Counted from the stretch's first letter, positions 1 through 9,808 are shown. The stretch: DNA of 64,000 nucleotides from an uncultured Pseudomonadales bacterium (GCA_943842505.1 CALTDI010000002.1:96001-160000); one strand, 5' to 3'. The notes: generated by a model from the letters alone, not told the origin. Made by a program: numbers and translations.

Positions 1-489
1 CCTGATACTCGAGCAGAGCACCGACTGGCGATGCTCGAGATAGCAACAGCAGTCTATCCACAAATAGAAATAGATACTATCGAGTTGCAGGTAGATCGAG
101 TGTCTTACACGGTAGATACGCTTACTCAGTTCAAGAGGCAGCACGAGACCATAGTGTTTGTGTTGGGTGTCGATTCATTTAATAGCCTGACTCAGTGGCA
201 TGAATGGCAACAGATATTCGAGCTATGTCACTTGCTGATATTAGCGAGGCCCGGCGCGATCTTGTCGGATTCCACGTTGGCCGCTGTGCAAGGTAGCGAG
301 AGAAAGGTCGAAACAGCGGAGCAAATGTTATCGAGTTCGCAGGGCAGATTTGTCTACTGTGCAAACTTCGAATTCGATATGGCGTCAAGTCAGATTAGAA
401 AAAAGCTAGCACGAGGCGAGGATGTGACTGCTGAATTAGACCCAGCGGTTATTGAATATATAGATGAGAATAATCTCTATCAAGATTAG
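1..489 (+). CDS. nadD: Nicotinate-nucleotide adenylyltransferase NadD, 5'-partial
   Basis: The frame is open to the left edge, so the N-terminal part with the nucleotide-binding signature lies outside the window. The first visible residues, PDTRAEHRLAMLE, fit the middle of NadD. The segment LGVDSFNSL followed by QWHEW is the family's conserved core, and the end (SSQIRKKL ... YIDENNLY) is the usual C-terminal signature. NadD transfers AMP from ATP to nicotinate mononucleotide in NAD synthesis in the cytosol. The next gene is rsfS, 22 bases downstream, which is the standard gammaproteobacterial order. The methionine at base 31 is internal, not the start. A gene for the last NAD step, nadE, lies at 47.4 kb. 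Confidence 0.95.
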   Translation, partial: PDTRAEHRLAMLEIATAVYPQIEIDTIELQVDRVSYTVDTLTQFKRQHETIVFVLGVDSFNSLTQWHEWQQIFELCHLLILARPGAILSDSTLAAVQGSERKVETAEQMLSSSQGRFVYCANFEFDMASSQIRKKLARGEDVTAELDPAVIEYIDENNLYQD

Positions 490-511
490 TAAACATAAGT
501 GAGACTTCAGT

Positions 512-877
512 TTGAATAGTTCAGAATTGTCAGAATTGGTTGTAGAAGCATTGGATGATATAAAAGGTCAGTCGATTCGCTGTATCAATGTCGAGAGATT
601 GACGTCGATCACGGACTATATGGTCATCGTGACAGGCACCTCGAGTACACACCTAAAAGCATTGGCAGAGTCGGTCAGTAAATCTGTTAAGGACGCAGGG
701 CAGGAAGTGGTGGGAGTGGAAGGTAAACTCGCTGCAGATTGGGTGTTAGTCGATCTTGGCAACGTGGTCGTGCATTTGATGTTGGCTCCAGTGCGTGTGC
801 TTTATAACCTTGAAGAACTTTGGAACTTTGAGTCCAAGCCTCAAGTGAGGCCGGAACCGGAAGATCCTGCGGCGTGA
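512..877 (+). CDS. rsfS: Ribosomal silencing factor RsfS
   Basis: A protein of 121 residues with the Iojap/RsfS pattern: the segment ending ITDYMVIVTGTSSTH, the VEGKLAADWVLVDLGNVVVH block and the final LYNLEELW. RsfS binds ribosomal protein uL14 on the 50S subunit and blocks subunit joining when nutrients are short. The start is TTG at 512; no ATG lies near the expected N-terminus. The stop overlaps the GTG start of rlmH by 4 bases (GTGA), so the two genes are probably translationally coupled. Confidence 0.95.
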   Translation: MNSSELSELVVEALDDIKGQSIRCINVERLTSITDYMVIVTGTSSTHLKALAESVSKSVKDAGQEVVGVEGKLAADWVLVDLGNVVVHLMLAPVRVLYNLEELWNFESKPQVRPEPEDPAA

Positions 878-1344
878 AGGTAAGGGTTCTTAGCGTGGGC
901 ACAAAGATGCCGGCCTGGGTGCAAGAGGGTATCGCACAGTATGAGAAGCGAATGCAGGGCGATTTGGATTTTTCGCTGATTGAGATACCCATGGCGAAGC
1001 GCAATAAGAACAGCAATATTGACCAGTGTATACAGAGGGAAAGCGATGCGCTGCTAGCGGCGATTCCCTCCAATGACTACGTGGTTGCGCTAGATGTGGG
1101 TGGCAAGTCATTCAGCACCGAGAGTCTGGCGCAGAAAATAGTAAAATTCCGACAAGAGGGAGATAACCTAAGCCTGCTTGTCGGTGGGCCCGATGGGCTG
1201 GGGGCATCATGCCTGGCCAGGTCGAATGAGCGCTGGTCACTATCGGCATTGACCTTTCCCCATCCTCTGGTTCGCGTAGTGATTACCGAGCAGTTCTATC
1301 GTGCTATTAGCATCATCAATGGACATCCCTACCATCGAAGCTAA
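874..1344 (+). CDS. rlmH: 23S rRNA pseudouridine-1915 N3-methyltransferase RlmH
   Basis: A protein of 156 residues, the usual family length, starting with GTG inside the end of rsfS. It shows the SPOUT-fold features of RlmH: MPAWVQEGIAQYEKR near the N-terminus, LDVGGKSFSTE in the middle, the SAM-binding LLVGGPDGLG loop and the invariant C-terminal HPYHRS. It methylates pseudouridine 1915 in helix 69 of 23S rRNA on assembled 70S ribosomes. The 212 bases before mrdA contain an imperfectly placed inverted repeat (CACCTGT at 1393-1399, ACAGGTG at 1423-1429) but no clear terminator. Confidence 0.96.
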   Translation: MKVRVLSVGTKMPAWVQEGIAQYEKRMQGDLDFSLIEIPMAKRNKNSNIDQCIQRESDALLAAIPSNDYVVALDVGGKSFSTESLAQKIVKFRQEGDNLSLLVGGPDGLGASCLARSNERWSLSALTFPHPLVRVVITEQFYRAISIINGHPYHRS

Positions 1345-1556
1345 AACACTGATCGCCAAACGCGCGAAATTCTAACGGGCATCACTAAAAAACACCTGTG
1401 AAACGCGGTAAACTGTTCAGATACAGGTGAATTTGGCGTAGGACAAAACTATTTTAACTGTACGCTGTCGAAGAACTAAGGGCGACAAAACCTTCAGTGG
1501 GGAACTCCTTAGCCGATGAAACTAGATGAAACTGCGCGTAGCTAGGTAAACCAATT

Positions 1557-3530
1557 ATGGCAGGAAAATGGCAGCTTAAAGATCACGAAGCGGAGCGGGC
1601 GATGTTCAGCCGCCGCCTTGTCGTGGCTGCCGTATTTGTCCTGTTGCTGTTTGCTGCGCTGATCATGAAGTTAGTCAATCTTCAGGTCTCCCAGTATGAC
1701 TATTTCTCCGCTAGATCTGATGGTAATCGACTCCATTCTCAGTATGTGCCACCGGCGCGAGGATTGATCTTCGATAATAGAGGCAAGCTGCTTGCCGACA
1801 ATCAACCGATTTTCAATTTAACAATTGTGCGTGAGCAGGTAGAAGATCTTGAGATAACTCTCGACTATCTGGATACATTAATCGACCTCTCCGATGACGA
1901 GAGAGAGCAGTTTGCCAATCGACTTCGAAGAAACCGTGTGCCATTTTCTTCGGTTCCATTGCGTTATGTGCTTAGCGATGCGGAAAAATCCAGAGTTGCG
2001 GTTAATAGTTATAAGTTGCCGGGTGTGGCGATAGAGCCACAGTTTGTTCGGCAGTATCCCCTTGCCGATCTTACCGCGCATTCGGTTGGCTATGTGTCGG
2101 AAATCAATCGAGCCGAATTGGATTCTCTCGACGATGAAGAGCGAGAGAATTATGGTGGTACAAACCACATTGGCAAAACCGGAGTAGAAAGAACCTACGA
2201 AGACTTGCTGCACGGAACCGTGGGTTATGAAATCGTAGAGAAGAACAATAGAGGTCAGGTCATGCGTAGACTTGATCGCACCGACCCTATCGCGGGTAAA
2301 AATATATCTTTGTATTTAGACAGCCAGCTGCAAATTGCAGCCGAGGAGGCGCTCGGTGATTTTCGCGGTGCTGTGGTAGCCATCGACCCGAACACCGGCG
2401 GCATCCTGGCGATGGTCAGCAAGCCTGGCTTCGACCCGAACCTTTTCGTGACGGGAATAAGCAGCAAGAACTATGGCGTTCTGGTTACCGATAATATTAA
2501 TACACCGCTCTTCGATAGGTCGACGAATCCCTACCCACCTGGCTCAACTGTTAAACCGTTTTTAGGGTTGGGCGGCTTGCATCATGAGCTGGTTGACTAT
2601 GAGTTTACTATTGAGGATCCGGGCTATTTCCGTTTGCCCGGAGTAAGTTATCGCTGGGGTGACTACACTCTGAGAACTGCGATTGGGGGTGGCCACGGTC
2701 ACACAGATCTGCAGAAGGCAATCTATCAATCCTGTGACACATTCTTTTACGATCTAGGCAACCGCATGGGCATTGATACCATGCACGGTTTTATGTCGCA
2801 GTTTGGTTTCGGCCAGAATTTCGCAGTCGATATAAATTATGCCAGAACCGGCGTACTGCCATCCCGTGACTGGAAGCGAGCGACCAGAGGCGAGCCCTGG
2901 TATCCGGGTGACACCATTAATTCGTCTATAGGGCAGGGTTATATGTGGGCAACACCGTTGCAGCTTGCGACGGCTGCCTCGATTATGGCTAATAAAGGCA
3001 AGGTGATTCAGCCGAGAATGTTGAAAGCCGTCGATGGCGTGCCCTATGAGCCGGTAATCAATGACCCTGTTGCCGATGTCGTAGTGAATGATCCGGACTA
3101 CTGGCGCTATATCGAAGAGTCTATGTCCATGGTTGTGCACCGTGCATATAACGACGTGTTTCGTGAATACGGAACAGCCTATGAAGCCATAGCTATGGCC
3201 GACAGAGAGATGCCTTATAAGATGGCGGGTAAATCGGGCTCTGCGCAGGTGGTTGGTATAAGTCAGGAAATTATGCAAAGTGAAGACATCAATGTGTCAG
3301 ACCTAAACAAGGATCATGCCTTGTTCATATCCTATGCGCCTGCAGAAAACCCAAGTATTAAGCCACAGATCGCTATAGCCGTATTCGTAGAGAATGGTGA
3401 GCACGGCAGTAGTGTGGCGGGCCCCATCGCGAAGGCAGTTACAGATGCCTACCTACTGGATATTCTTCAAATTGACTTCGCAGCCCTGAATTCTGGCGGC
3501 GATGAACTGCTTTCACTGGTCGATGAATAG
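1557..3530 (+). CDS. mrdA: Penicillin-binding protein 2, elongasome transpeptidase
   Basis: A class B PBP of 657 residues with one N-terminal membrane helix (about residues 20-42), a dimerisation domain and a C-terminal transpeptidase domain. Catalytic motifs are visible: SxxK as S330-T-V-K333, the SxN-equivalent S392-C-D, and KSG at about 559-561 in place of the usual KTG. The spacing matches PBP2 rather than PBP3. With RodA, encoded next, it makes lateral-wall peptidoglycan for rod shape. The gene overlaps rodA by a few bases, so the pair is probably co-translated. Confidence 0.96.
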   Translation: MAGKWQLKDHEAERAMFSRRLVVAAVFVLLLFAALIMKLVNLQVSQYDYFSARSDGNRLHSQYVPPARGLIFDNRGKLLADNQPIFNLTIVREQVEDLEITLDYLDTLIDLSDDEREQFANRLRRNRVPFSSVPLRYVLSDAEKSRVAVNSYKLPGVAIEPQFVRQYPLADLTAHSVGYVSEINRAELDSLDDEERENYGGTNHIGKTGVERTYEDLLHGTVGYEIVEKNNRGQVMRRLDRTDPIAGKNISLYLDSQLQIAAEEALGDFRGAVVAIDPNTGGILAMVSKPGFDPNLFVTGISSKNYGVLVTDNINTPLFDRSTNPYPPGSTVKPFLGLGGLHHELVDYEFTIEDPGYFRLPGVSYRWGDYTLRTAIGGGHGHTDLQKAIYQSCDTFFYDLGNRMGIDTMHGFMSQFGFGQNFAVDINYARTGVLPSRDWKRATRGEPWYPGDTINSSIGQGYMWATPLQLATAASIMANKGKVIQPRMLKAVDGVPYEPVINDPVADVVVNDPDYWRYIEESMSMVVHRAYNDVFREYGTAYEAIAMADREMPYKMAGKSGSAQVVGISQEIMQSEDINVSDLNKDHALFISYAPAENPSIKPQIAIAVFVENGEHGSSVAGPIAKAVTDAYLLDILQIDFAALNSGGDELLSLVDE

Positions 3531-4671
3531 TCAAGACTTCATACGACAGTCCGATGGCCTCGATTCCAAGACCAGATACCATAAATCTATCTGGCGAACC
3601 ATCCATACCGATCCTCCGCTTCTAGTCGGAATTTCCCTGCTCTGCGGATTCGGCCTTTTAGTCTTGTTCAGTGCAAGCGGTGGCGATGTCCCCGTAGTGC
3701 AAAGACAGGCGCTAACGATGGTCGTCGGCCTGGTAGTCATGTTTATCGTCGCGCAATTCAATGTGCACTTCTTCCGACAGTGGGCGCCTACGCTTTATGC
3801 TGCGGGTCTTGGCCTGCTGGCTCTGGTATTAGTAGCTGGGGTCGAGGCAAACGGAGCGAAGAGTTGGCTGGACTTACCCGGTCTGCCTAGTTTTCAGCCC
3901 TCGGAGCTAATGAAATTTGTAGTGCCCATGCTGATGGCTTGGTATCTCGCGAGTCGGCCGCTGCCACCGAGGTTCAAGCATCTGTTTTGGTCTGCCGTGA
4001 TGATATTGGTTCCGGCGGGTTTGATTATAGTTCAGAACGATACCGGCACGGCGATCATGGTCACTATGTCTGGAATCTTTGTGATATTACTTGCAGGCAT
4101 ACGCTGGCGTATTGTTATCGCAGGGTTTATAGCGCTGCTTCTGGCGTCTCCGGCGTGGTACATCTTCCTTGCTCAGGAGCACCAGAAGAACAGGATACTG
4201 ACGTTTTGGGATCCCTATAGAGACCCTACCGGTGCCGGCTATAATATTATTCAATCGCAGATAGCTATAGGCTCGGGCGGTATCTATGGCAAGGGCTACG
4301 GTGAGGGCGCGCAGTCCCATCTGGACTTTATTCCTGAGAGTAATACCGACTTCATTCTCGCGGTGTTGGCGGAGGAGTTTGGCCTACTGGGTATACTGTT
4401 TCTGATTTTGATGTACTTGTTCGTGCTCATCCGAGGCAGTTACATCGCCTACGCTGCAAACGACATGTTTAGTCGTTTGCTTGCGGGTAGCATCACGCTT
4501 ACCTTCTTCTTCTATGTGTTCGTTAATATGGCGATGGTCTCGGGCCTGCTGCCTGTGATCGGGCTGCCACTGCCGTTAATGAGTCGAGGGGGCACGTCGG
4601 TGGTCACGCTTTTTATCGGGTTTGGTCTATTAATGTCGATTCAGACTCATGGTCGCAGCAAATCCATCTAA
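3523..4671 (+). CDS. mrdB: Peptidoglycan glycosyltransferase RodA (SEDS family)
   Basis: A polytopic SEDS protein of 382 residues with about ten membrane helices. Conserved SEDS segments are visible: GAKSWLDLPGLPSFQPSE, FIPESNTDFILAVLAEEFG, and near the end LPLPLMSRGGTS. It polymerises lipid II together with PBP2. The ATG at 3523 gives an 8-base overlap with mrdA (ATGAATAG); an in-frame ATG at 3502 would add seven residues and is the alternative. The mltB gene often found between rodA and rlpA is absent here. Confidence 0.95.
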   Translation: MNSQDFIRQSDGLDSKTRYHKSIWRTIHTDPPLLVGISLLCGFGLLVLFSASGGDVPVVQRQALTMVVGLVVMFIVAQFNVHFFRQWAPTLYAAGLGLLALVLVAGVEANGAKSWLDLPGLPSFQPSELMKFVVPMLMAWYLASRPLPPRFKHLFWSAVMILVPAGLIIVQNDTGTAIMVTMSGIFVILLAGIRWRIVIAGFIALLLASPAWYIFLAQEHQKNRILTFWDPYRDPTGAGYNIIQSQIAIGSGGIYGKGYGEGAQSHLDFIPESNTDFILAVLAEEFGLLGILFLILMYLFVLIRGSYIAYAANDMFSRLLAGSITLTFFFYVFVNMAMVSGLLPVIGLPLPLMSRGGTSVVTLFIGFGLLMSIQTHGRSKSI

Positions 4672-4882
4672 GCCTCTGATATAATTGGGTTTAAATTATT
4701 TCTGCGCAGGTAAAATGGGATTTGAAGGCTATTTATAGGCTACTCAGCGGCTCAGATCCGCTGAAGTGGTTAAATGAATTGTCAGATCGGACGCTATTCT
4801 TCAGGTGTCCCTGATTTTTCAGGCTATTTTGGCAGGACTGCTATTCCGACAATTTAGCGATTACACCCATACGGAATTACAA

Positions 4883-5749
4883 ATGAATGCGAATTTACTA
4901 AAGGTTTCGATAGTCACTCCGGTTTTGTTGGCCTTATGGGCCTGCAGCTCGGCGCCTGCGCCGGCTCCTGAATCGCCAAATAAGGGCCGTTACAGCATAC
5001 AGCAGGATCGGGCACCGACACGAAACGTCGATCTCTCGGCAATTCCGGATGTAGTGCCAGAACCTCTCAACCGCACAATGGCGGGCAATCGCAGTCCGTA
5101 TTCGGTGCTGGGTAAGAGCTACCGTGTTCTGCCCACCGAAGAGGGTTATTCTGAGAGAGGCGTAGCCTCGTGGTATGGCGAAAAGTTTCACGGACACAGG
5201 ACGTCCAATGGTGAGGTATTCGATATGTATCAAGTATCTGCCGCACACAAGTCTTTGCCGATTCCCAGCTTCTTGCGCGTGACAAACCTTGATAATAATA
5301 GAAGCATTATAGTCAGGGTGAATGACAGAGGTCCTTTTCACGGAGACAGAATCGTCGACCTCTCTTACGCGGCGGCATTAAAGCTTGGCTATGCGGATAG
5401 GGGAACTGCCCGGGTCCAACTAGAGTCGGTAGTAGCAAGTGGAATTTCTCGTGACCGCGGAGCAAGCGTCGCTAGCTCTAACGCAAGCGATACACTGCAG
5501 TTAAGTTCTGCCGCAAGCAAATATCTACAGGTAGGGGCATTTTCGGAACTAAGTGCGGCGCAAGAAGTCTCAAATCAAGTGGAAGAAATTACCAGTTTGC
5601 CCGTGTTTATTCGTACCGTGAATACATCGAATAACAAAGTTCTACATCGAGTTAGAGTCGGCCCAATTTCTGATCCTGGTCAAATCCGACGAGTTAGCCA
5701 AAGTGTTGTTGCTGCTAACCTGGGAAGTCCGTACACTGTAACTGAATAG
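4883..5749 (+). CDS. rlpA: RlpA-like septal lytic transglycosylase, lipoprotein
   Basis: A protein of 288 residues. The ATG at 4883 gives a lipoprotein signal with a cysteine in LLALWACSS. It is followed by a low-complexity linker, a double-psi beta-barrel domain (GVASWYGEKFHGHRTSNGE, then VRVNDRGPFHGDRIVDLS) and a C-terminal SPOR domain (YLQVGAFSE ... RVRVGPI). RlpA cleaves denuded glycan strands and its SPOR domain takes it to the septum. A GTG at 4805 would add 26 residues that do not look like a signal peptide, so I reject it. The 211-base gap after rodA holds a short hairpin (TCAGCGG/CCGCTGA, 4744-4764) without a T-run. Confidence 0.92.
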   Translation: MNANLLKVSIVTPVLLALWACSSAPAPAPESPNKGRYSIQQDRAPTRNVDLSAIPDVVPEPLNRTMAGNRSPYSVLGKSYRVLPTEEGYSERGVASWYGEKFHGHRTSNGEVFDMYQVSAAHKSLPIPSFLRVTNLDNNRSIIVRVNDRGPFHGDRIVDLSYAAALKLGYADRGTARVQLESVVASGISRDRGASVASSNASDTLQLSSAASKYLQVGAFSELSAAQEVSNQVEEITSLPVFIRTVNTSNNKVLHRVRVGPISDPGQIRRVSQSVVAANLGSPYTVTE

Positions 5750-5850
5750 CCATAAAGCTTACGCTATATCCAGGTTACAGCCGCGACCAGTTTCATCAAT
5801 TGATTCGTCATTTCTCAACTCAACACACTTTAAATCGAGACGGATTTTTT

Positions 5851-7056
5851 ATGTCATCTTTTTCTATTGCAACATCATCTAAGAATAATCCGCCACGATC
5901 GAGAGCGCTCTCGCTACTCTTAGTGGTCTTCATACTTGCCAGCAATTTCAGTTTTGCGGCCCCCGCTATAATTCCAAGGCCTCCGGAGATCGCTGCCACT
6001 AGCTATATTCTCCTGGATGCAAAGACCGGCCAAGTTCTTATTGAAGAGAATGCAGATGAAGCGCTTCCCCCGGCCAGCCTTACCAAAATAATGACCGCCT
6101 ACGTAGTAACGGAAGAAATTCTAAGTGGCAATCTTGCGCTCTCCGATGAGGTGCATATCAGTGAGAAAGCTTGGCGCATGGAAGGGTCCAAGATGTTCGT
6201 TGGTGTGGATACTCAGGTTGAGGTAGAAGACTTGCTGCGCGGCATCATAATCCAGTCTGGCAACGATGCCAGCGTAGCCATGGCGGAGCATATTGCCGGT
6301 AGTGAAGAAGCCTTTGCCGACATGATGAATCAGTACGCCGAAGTTTTGGGTCTATCGCAAACATTTTTCATGAATGCCAGTGGCCTGGACACCGAGCTCT
6401 ACTACAACACGATGTCCGCGCGAGATCTGGCGACCCTGGCTCAGGCTACGATCACTCGACATGCTGAGTTCTATCCGATGTATGCGGAGCGCGAGTTTAC
6501 CTACAACGATATTCGCCAATCGAATCGGAATACCTTGCTGTTTCGCGACCGCAATGTCGATGGCATGAAAACAGGGTGGACCGATGCCGCCGGTTACTGT
6601 CTGGTAGCCTCTGCCGAGCGTGACGGGATGCGTCTTATTTCTGTTGTCATGGGAACCGCGAGTGAAGAAGCGCGAGCGATAGAGACACAAAAATTGCTGA
6701 CTTACGGATTCCGTTACTACGAGACTCATAAGCTGTATGACTCCAATCAGGTGCTAACTAATGTGCCGGTTTACTCCGGCGCGTTGAACGCGGTAGATCT
6801 TGGTATCGAAGATGAGGTCTATATTACTATCCCCCGAGGGCAGGCTGAGTCGATGACGGCGACGGTAGACGTCGATGAGATTATTCGAGCACCGCTGAGC
6901 GATAGGCAGATCATGGGGGAGGTGCGGGTAGTGCTGGACAATAACATACTCTATCAGGGCGATGTGGTCTCCATGCAGGCGGTTGAGCAGGGCGGTATAC
7001 TCAAACGTTTCGTCGACTGGATTACCTTGCTATTCAGCAATATGTTCTCGGGTTAG
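5851..7056 (+). CDS. dacA: D-alanyl-D-alanine carboxypeptidase, PBP5/6 family
   Basis: A protein of 401 residues from the ATG at 5851, close to the length of E. coli PBP5. A signal peptide ends near SNFSFAAPA. Catalytic motifs: S76-L-T-K79, S136-G-N138 and K240-T-G242. The C-terminal beta-rich domain ends in a short amphipathic segment (FVDWITLLFSNMFSG) of the kind that anchors PBP5 to the inner membrane. It removes the terminal D-Ala from pentapeptide stems and limits cross-linking. A TTG at 5800 in the same frame would add 17 residues before the signal peptide and is less likely. Confidence 0.95.
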   Translation: MSSFSIATSSKNNPPRSRALSLLLVVFILASNFSFAAPAIIPRPPEIAATSYILLDAKTGQVLIEENADEALPPASLTKIMTAYVVTEEILSGNLALSDEVHISEKAWRMEGSKMFVGVDTQVEVEDLLRGIIIQSGNDASVAMAEHIAGSEEAFADMMNQYAEVLGLSQTFFMNASGLDTELYYNTMSARDLATLAQATITRHAEFYPMYAEREFTYNDIRQSNRNTLLFRDRNVDGMKTGWTDAAGYCLVASAERDGMRLISVVMGTASEEARAIETQKLLTYGFRYYETHKLYDSNQVLTNVPVYSGALNAVDLGIEDEVYITIPRGQAESMTATVDVDEIIRAPLSDRQIMGEVRVVLDNNILYQGDVVSMQAVEQGGILKRFVDWITLLFSNMFSG

Positions 7057-7060
7057 TTAT

Positions 7061-7351
7061 ATGCCAAAAGAGCCAGATGGACCTGAGGAGCAAGAAGCGC
7101 CAAAGATAGAGTTCCCTTGCCTATACCCGATTAAAATAATTGGTGTGGCGAGTATCGAATTTCATAAGGAAGTTGTTACGACAGTTGAGAAACACACCGG
7201 CAAGATCTCCGAAGATCTCATAGAATTACAGCCCAGTAAGAAAAGCACGTATGTCTCCGTAAGAATAACGATCGCCGCCACAGGCGTAGATCAGTTACAA
7301 AACATCTTCAATGACCTCAAAACCATCGAAAGTGTGAAGATGGTCCTATAG
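7061..7351 (+). CDS. ybeD: YbeD family protein (DUF493)
   Basis: A protein of 96 residues starting at ATG 7061, four bases after the dacA stop. It matches the YbeD/DUF493 family: FPCLYPIKIIG near the start, and a compact alpha-beta (ACT-like) fold ending in the VKMVL strand. Its function is not established; the fold suggests a regulatory small-molecule-binding role. Its conserved place between dacA and lipB is the strongest support. An upstream frame extension reading back into dacA is not credible as the start. Confidence 0.92.
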   Translation: MPKEPDGPEEQEAPKIEFPCLYPIKIIGVASIEFHKEVVTTVEKHTGKISEDLIELQPSKKSTYVSVRITIAATGVDQLQNIFNDLKTIESVKMVL

Positions 7352-7352
7352 G

Positions 7353-8051
7353 GTGCTGCTCGCTGATTATAAGCACTTCAAAGCCGAAACCAAGTCGGGC
7401 GAGGATCAGGCGCAGCCACCCTTAGTCGTGCGCAGGCTGGGCTTGCAGGAATATCAGCCAATCTGGAAGTCCATGCGTTATCTGGTGGAGCAGGCTGCTG
7501 AGGATCGCGCTGACGAAGTCTGGTTGCTGAGTCACAAGCCGGTTTTTACTCAGGGCCAGGCAGGAAAGGCTGAGCATGTCTTAAATCCGGCTCCCATTCC
7601 CGTGGTTCAAATAGATCGAGGTGGTCAGGTAACCTATCATGGCCCAGGCCAGCTGGTTGTTTACCTGTTACTGAATGTCAGGCGCCGTAATATGGGCGTG
7701 CGCGATCTCGTTGACCTTATTGAGTTGGCGATCATCCAGACTTTGCAGGAATTTGGTATAGCGGCGAGTGGCAAAGCGAAGGCTCCCGGTGTCTATGTTA
7801 ATGATGCTAAAATAGCTGCCTTGGGTTTGCGCATACGCAGAGGCTGGAGCTATCACGGACTTAGCCTCAATGTGCAGATGGACTTGGAGCCATTTTCGCG
7901 TATTAACCCCTGCGGTTTTGAAAACCTGGCGGTTACACAGGTTGCCGACCATGTGCCTGATACTGGGATGTTAATGCAGAGGGTGAGCAAGGTGCTCAGC
8001 AACAAATTATTAGATGCGCTAGGCTATCTCGAATATAACGAATCCGATTGA
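7353..8051 (+). CDS. lipB: Octanoyl-ACP:protein N-octanoyltransferase LipB
   Basis: A protein of 232 residues with a GTG start one base after the ybeD stop. Family motifs are clear: RGGQVTYHGPGQLVVY, the KAPGVYV segment, the catalytic lysine in DAKIAALGLRI, and the catalytic cysteine in INPCG. It moves octanoate from acyl carrier protein to lipoyl domains of 2-oxoacid dehydrogenases and GcvH. LipA, encoded next, then inserts sulfur. The N-terminus is about 15-20 residues longer than the E. coli enzyme, so an internal start cannot be excluded. Confidence 0.95.
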   Translation: MLLADYKHFKAETKSGEDQAQPPLVVRRLGLQEYQPIWKSMRYLVEQAAEDRADEVWLLSHKPVFTQGQAGKAEHVLNPAPIPVVQIDRGGQVTYHGPGQLVVYLLLNVRRRNMGVRDLVDLIELAIIQTLQEFGIAASGKAKAPGVYVNDAKIAALGLRIRRGWSYHGLSLNVQMDLEPFSRINPCGFENLAVTQVADHVPDTGMLMQRVSKVLSNKLLDALGYLEYNESD

Positions 8052-8067
8052 GTGAGAATTAATCTAC

Positions 8068-9030
8068 ATGGCTGACAGAGAGCGAAGAAACGTTTTAGTT
8101 GAAGGAGAGAAGCTTCGAGGCGCTGACAAAGTTCGTCGCATTCCGGTGAAGGTGATCCCCACCACTGAGCTTCTCAGTAAGCCAGATTGGATTCGTGTAA
8201 AGATCCCTGCCTCATCTAAAATAAACCATATTAAGCAGAAGCTAAGAGAGCACAAACTGGCATCGGTCTGTGAAGAAGCATCCTGTCCAAATCTTGGGGA
8301 ATGTTTTAGTAACGGTACCGCGACATTTATGATTATGGGAGACATCTGCACTCGGCGTTGCCCATTTTGCGATGTGGCCCATGGCAAACCCAAGCCTCTG
8401 TATGAGAATGAACCTACAGAACTCGCCGCAGCCATCAGTGAGATGGGTCTGAGTTATGTGGTGATCACCTCGGTAGACCGTGATGATCTGAAAGACAGTG
8501 GGGCGCGCCATTTTGCGAATTGCATAAGCGAGACGCGCAGATTAAACCCCGAAATCAAGGTTGAGGTGCTAGTGCCTGATTTTCGCGGCAGGATGGATAT
8601 TGCGCTGGAGATCCTCAAAGACAGTCCGCCCGACGTATTCAATCATAATCTTGAAACCGTACCCAGGTTATATAAACAGGCCAGGCCGGGAGCAGATTAT
8701 GCCTGGTCGCTAGAACTGCTTAAGAGATATAAAGCGCTGAAGCCAGAGGTGACAACGAAGTCGGGCTTGATGCTAGGGCTGGGCGAGACTCTGGATGAAG
8801 TGAAACAAGTCATGGTCGATCTTTATGAGCACAACATTGACATGGTGACTCTCGGTCAGTACCTGCAGCCATCTAGAGATCATCTTAAGGTAGAGCGCTT
8901 CGTCCATCCCGATGAATTCGAAGAGCTGCGCGTCTATGGTGAGAGCCTAGGTTTTAAACATGTGGCCAGTGGACCCTTGGTAAGATCTTCTTATCATGCG
9001 GATAAACAGGCTCATGGCGAGCAAATTTAG
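8068..9030 (+). CDS. lipA: Lipoyl synthase LipA (radical SAM)
   Basis: A protein of 320 residues with both LipA iron-sulfur sites: the auxiliary cluster C68-x4-C73-x5-C79 and the radical-SAM motif C94-x3-C98-x2-C101 (CTRRCPFC). The terminal serine motif of the family is also present near the end ([10 protein letters not shown]). It inserts two sulfur atoms into octanoyl groups and the auxiliary cluster is the sacrificial sulfur source. It lies 16 bases after lipB, so the two are probably one operon with ybeD. Confidence 0.97.
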   Translation: MADRERRNVLVEGEKLRGADKVRRIPVKVIPTTELLSKPDWIRVKIPASSKINHIKQKLREHKLASVCEEASCPNLGECFSNGTATFMIMGDICTRRCPFCDVAHGKPKPLYENEPTELAAAISEMGLSYVVITSVDRDDLKDSGARHFANCISETRRLNPEIKVEVLVPDFRGRMDIALEILKDSPPDVFNHNLETVPRLYKQARPGADYAWSLELLKRYKALKPEVTTKSGLMLGLGETLDEVKQVMVDLYEHNIDMVTLGQYLQPSRDHLKVERFVHPDEFEELRVYGESLGFKHVASGPLVRSSYHADKQAHGEQI

Positions 9031-9067
9031 ATTCGCCAGCGCCGTTCAGTATTGTTCTTAGGCAGTC

Positions 9068-9808
9068 ATGAATACCAACATAAGAAAAATAATTATCTGC
9101 ATTGCAGCGCTTCTCGTCGCTGTAGCAACTGTCGTGTTTATTGCGCAGAATCCTGCTCGAATTGGCAGTGAGCCCCTGTTTGTTCGCGCCGCGCTCCTGT
9201 CGCTAGTCATCGTTGCGGCGCTCATCGCGGCCTACCCCTTCAATCCCCTGTTTTCAGGCAAGCCCGGCACCTATGCCGCCGCTGTCTGCATGCCAGCTAT
9301 TGTGCCGGTTCTGGTCTACTATTTTGTTCTACTGCCCCAGCAAGCAGGAGTGGGAATTAGTGCAGAGCAGGTAACTAGTGAAATGATTACCGATAGCTCA
9401 AGTAATGGAATTATCGAGGTGGGCTTTAGCTACCCGATCTATACGCCAGCTCTGCGGGTTAGCAATCTTGAGCTGTTTACCAAGCAGGTTAATGTGTTCA
9501 TGAGAATGACGGACGCCAACGGTGAGGCGGCCTTGTTTAGAGCGGTGAGAACCCGTATCCCGGGTTCAAGCCTGAGCGTCGAGTCTACGGTGCAGGGCAT
9601 GTTGAGTGAATCTGATGGCTATGAGTTTATTCCCCTGCAGATACCCCCGGCCAGCAGCATTACCACGCGCGTTGCTTTCATTATCAGTAATCTCGACAAC
9701 GGGTCTAATTTTACCGATGCACTGAGCAAAGCGACTCAAGCCCAATTTGAGTTGCGCGACCCGGAAACCGGAGAGCTGCTCCTTGAGTTTCCTCTCAATC
9801 CGATCTAG
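9068..9808 (+). CDS. Hypothetical inner-membrane protein
   Basis: I do not recognise a family. The 246 residues begin with three hydrophobic helices (about residues 7-26, 38-57 and 72-93). The remaining 150 residues are mostly beta-type and probably lie outside the membrane, with no cysteine cluster or catalytic motif that I can see. It sits 37 bases after lipA on the same strand but shares no obvious task with it. Its stop codon shares the bases CTAG (9805-9808) with the stop of the convergent sterol-desaturase-family gene. Confidence 0.75.
   Translation: MNTNIRKIIICIAALLVAVATVVFIAQNPARIGSEPLFVRAALLSLVIVAALIAAYPFNPLFSGKPGTYAAAVCMPAIVPVLVYYFVLLPQQAGVGISAEQVTSEMITDSSSNGIIEVGFSYPIYTPALRVSNLELFTKQVNVFMRMTDANGEAALFRAVRTRIPGSSLSVESTVQGMLSESDGYEFIPLQIPPASSITTRVAFIISNLDNGSNFTDALSKATQAQFELRDPETGELLLEFPLNPI

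Noticed and set aside
2754..3278. 174-codon open frame opposite mrdA
   Set aside because: It is a shadow of the conserved PBP2 transpeptidase codons, with no recognisable family or ribosome site.
4680..4685. TATAAT after rodA as an rlpA promoter
   Set aside because: The -35 position reads CAGCAA, and no activator site is visible.
5790..5806. ATCAATTGAT palindrome before dacA as an FNR/Anr box
   Set aside because: The half-sites are in the wrong order and spacing for TTGAT-N4-ATCAA.
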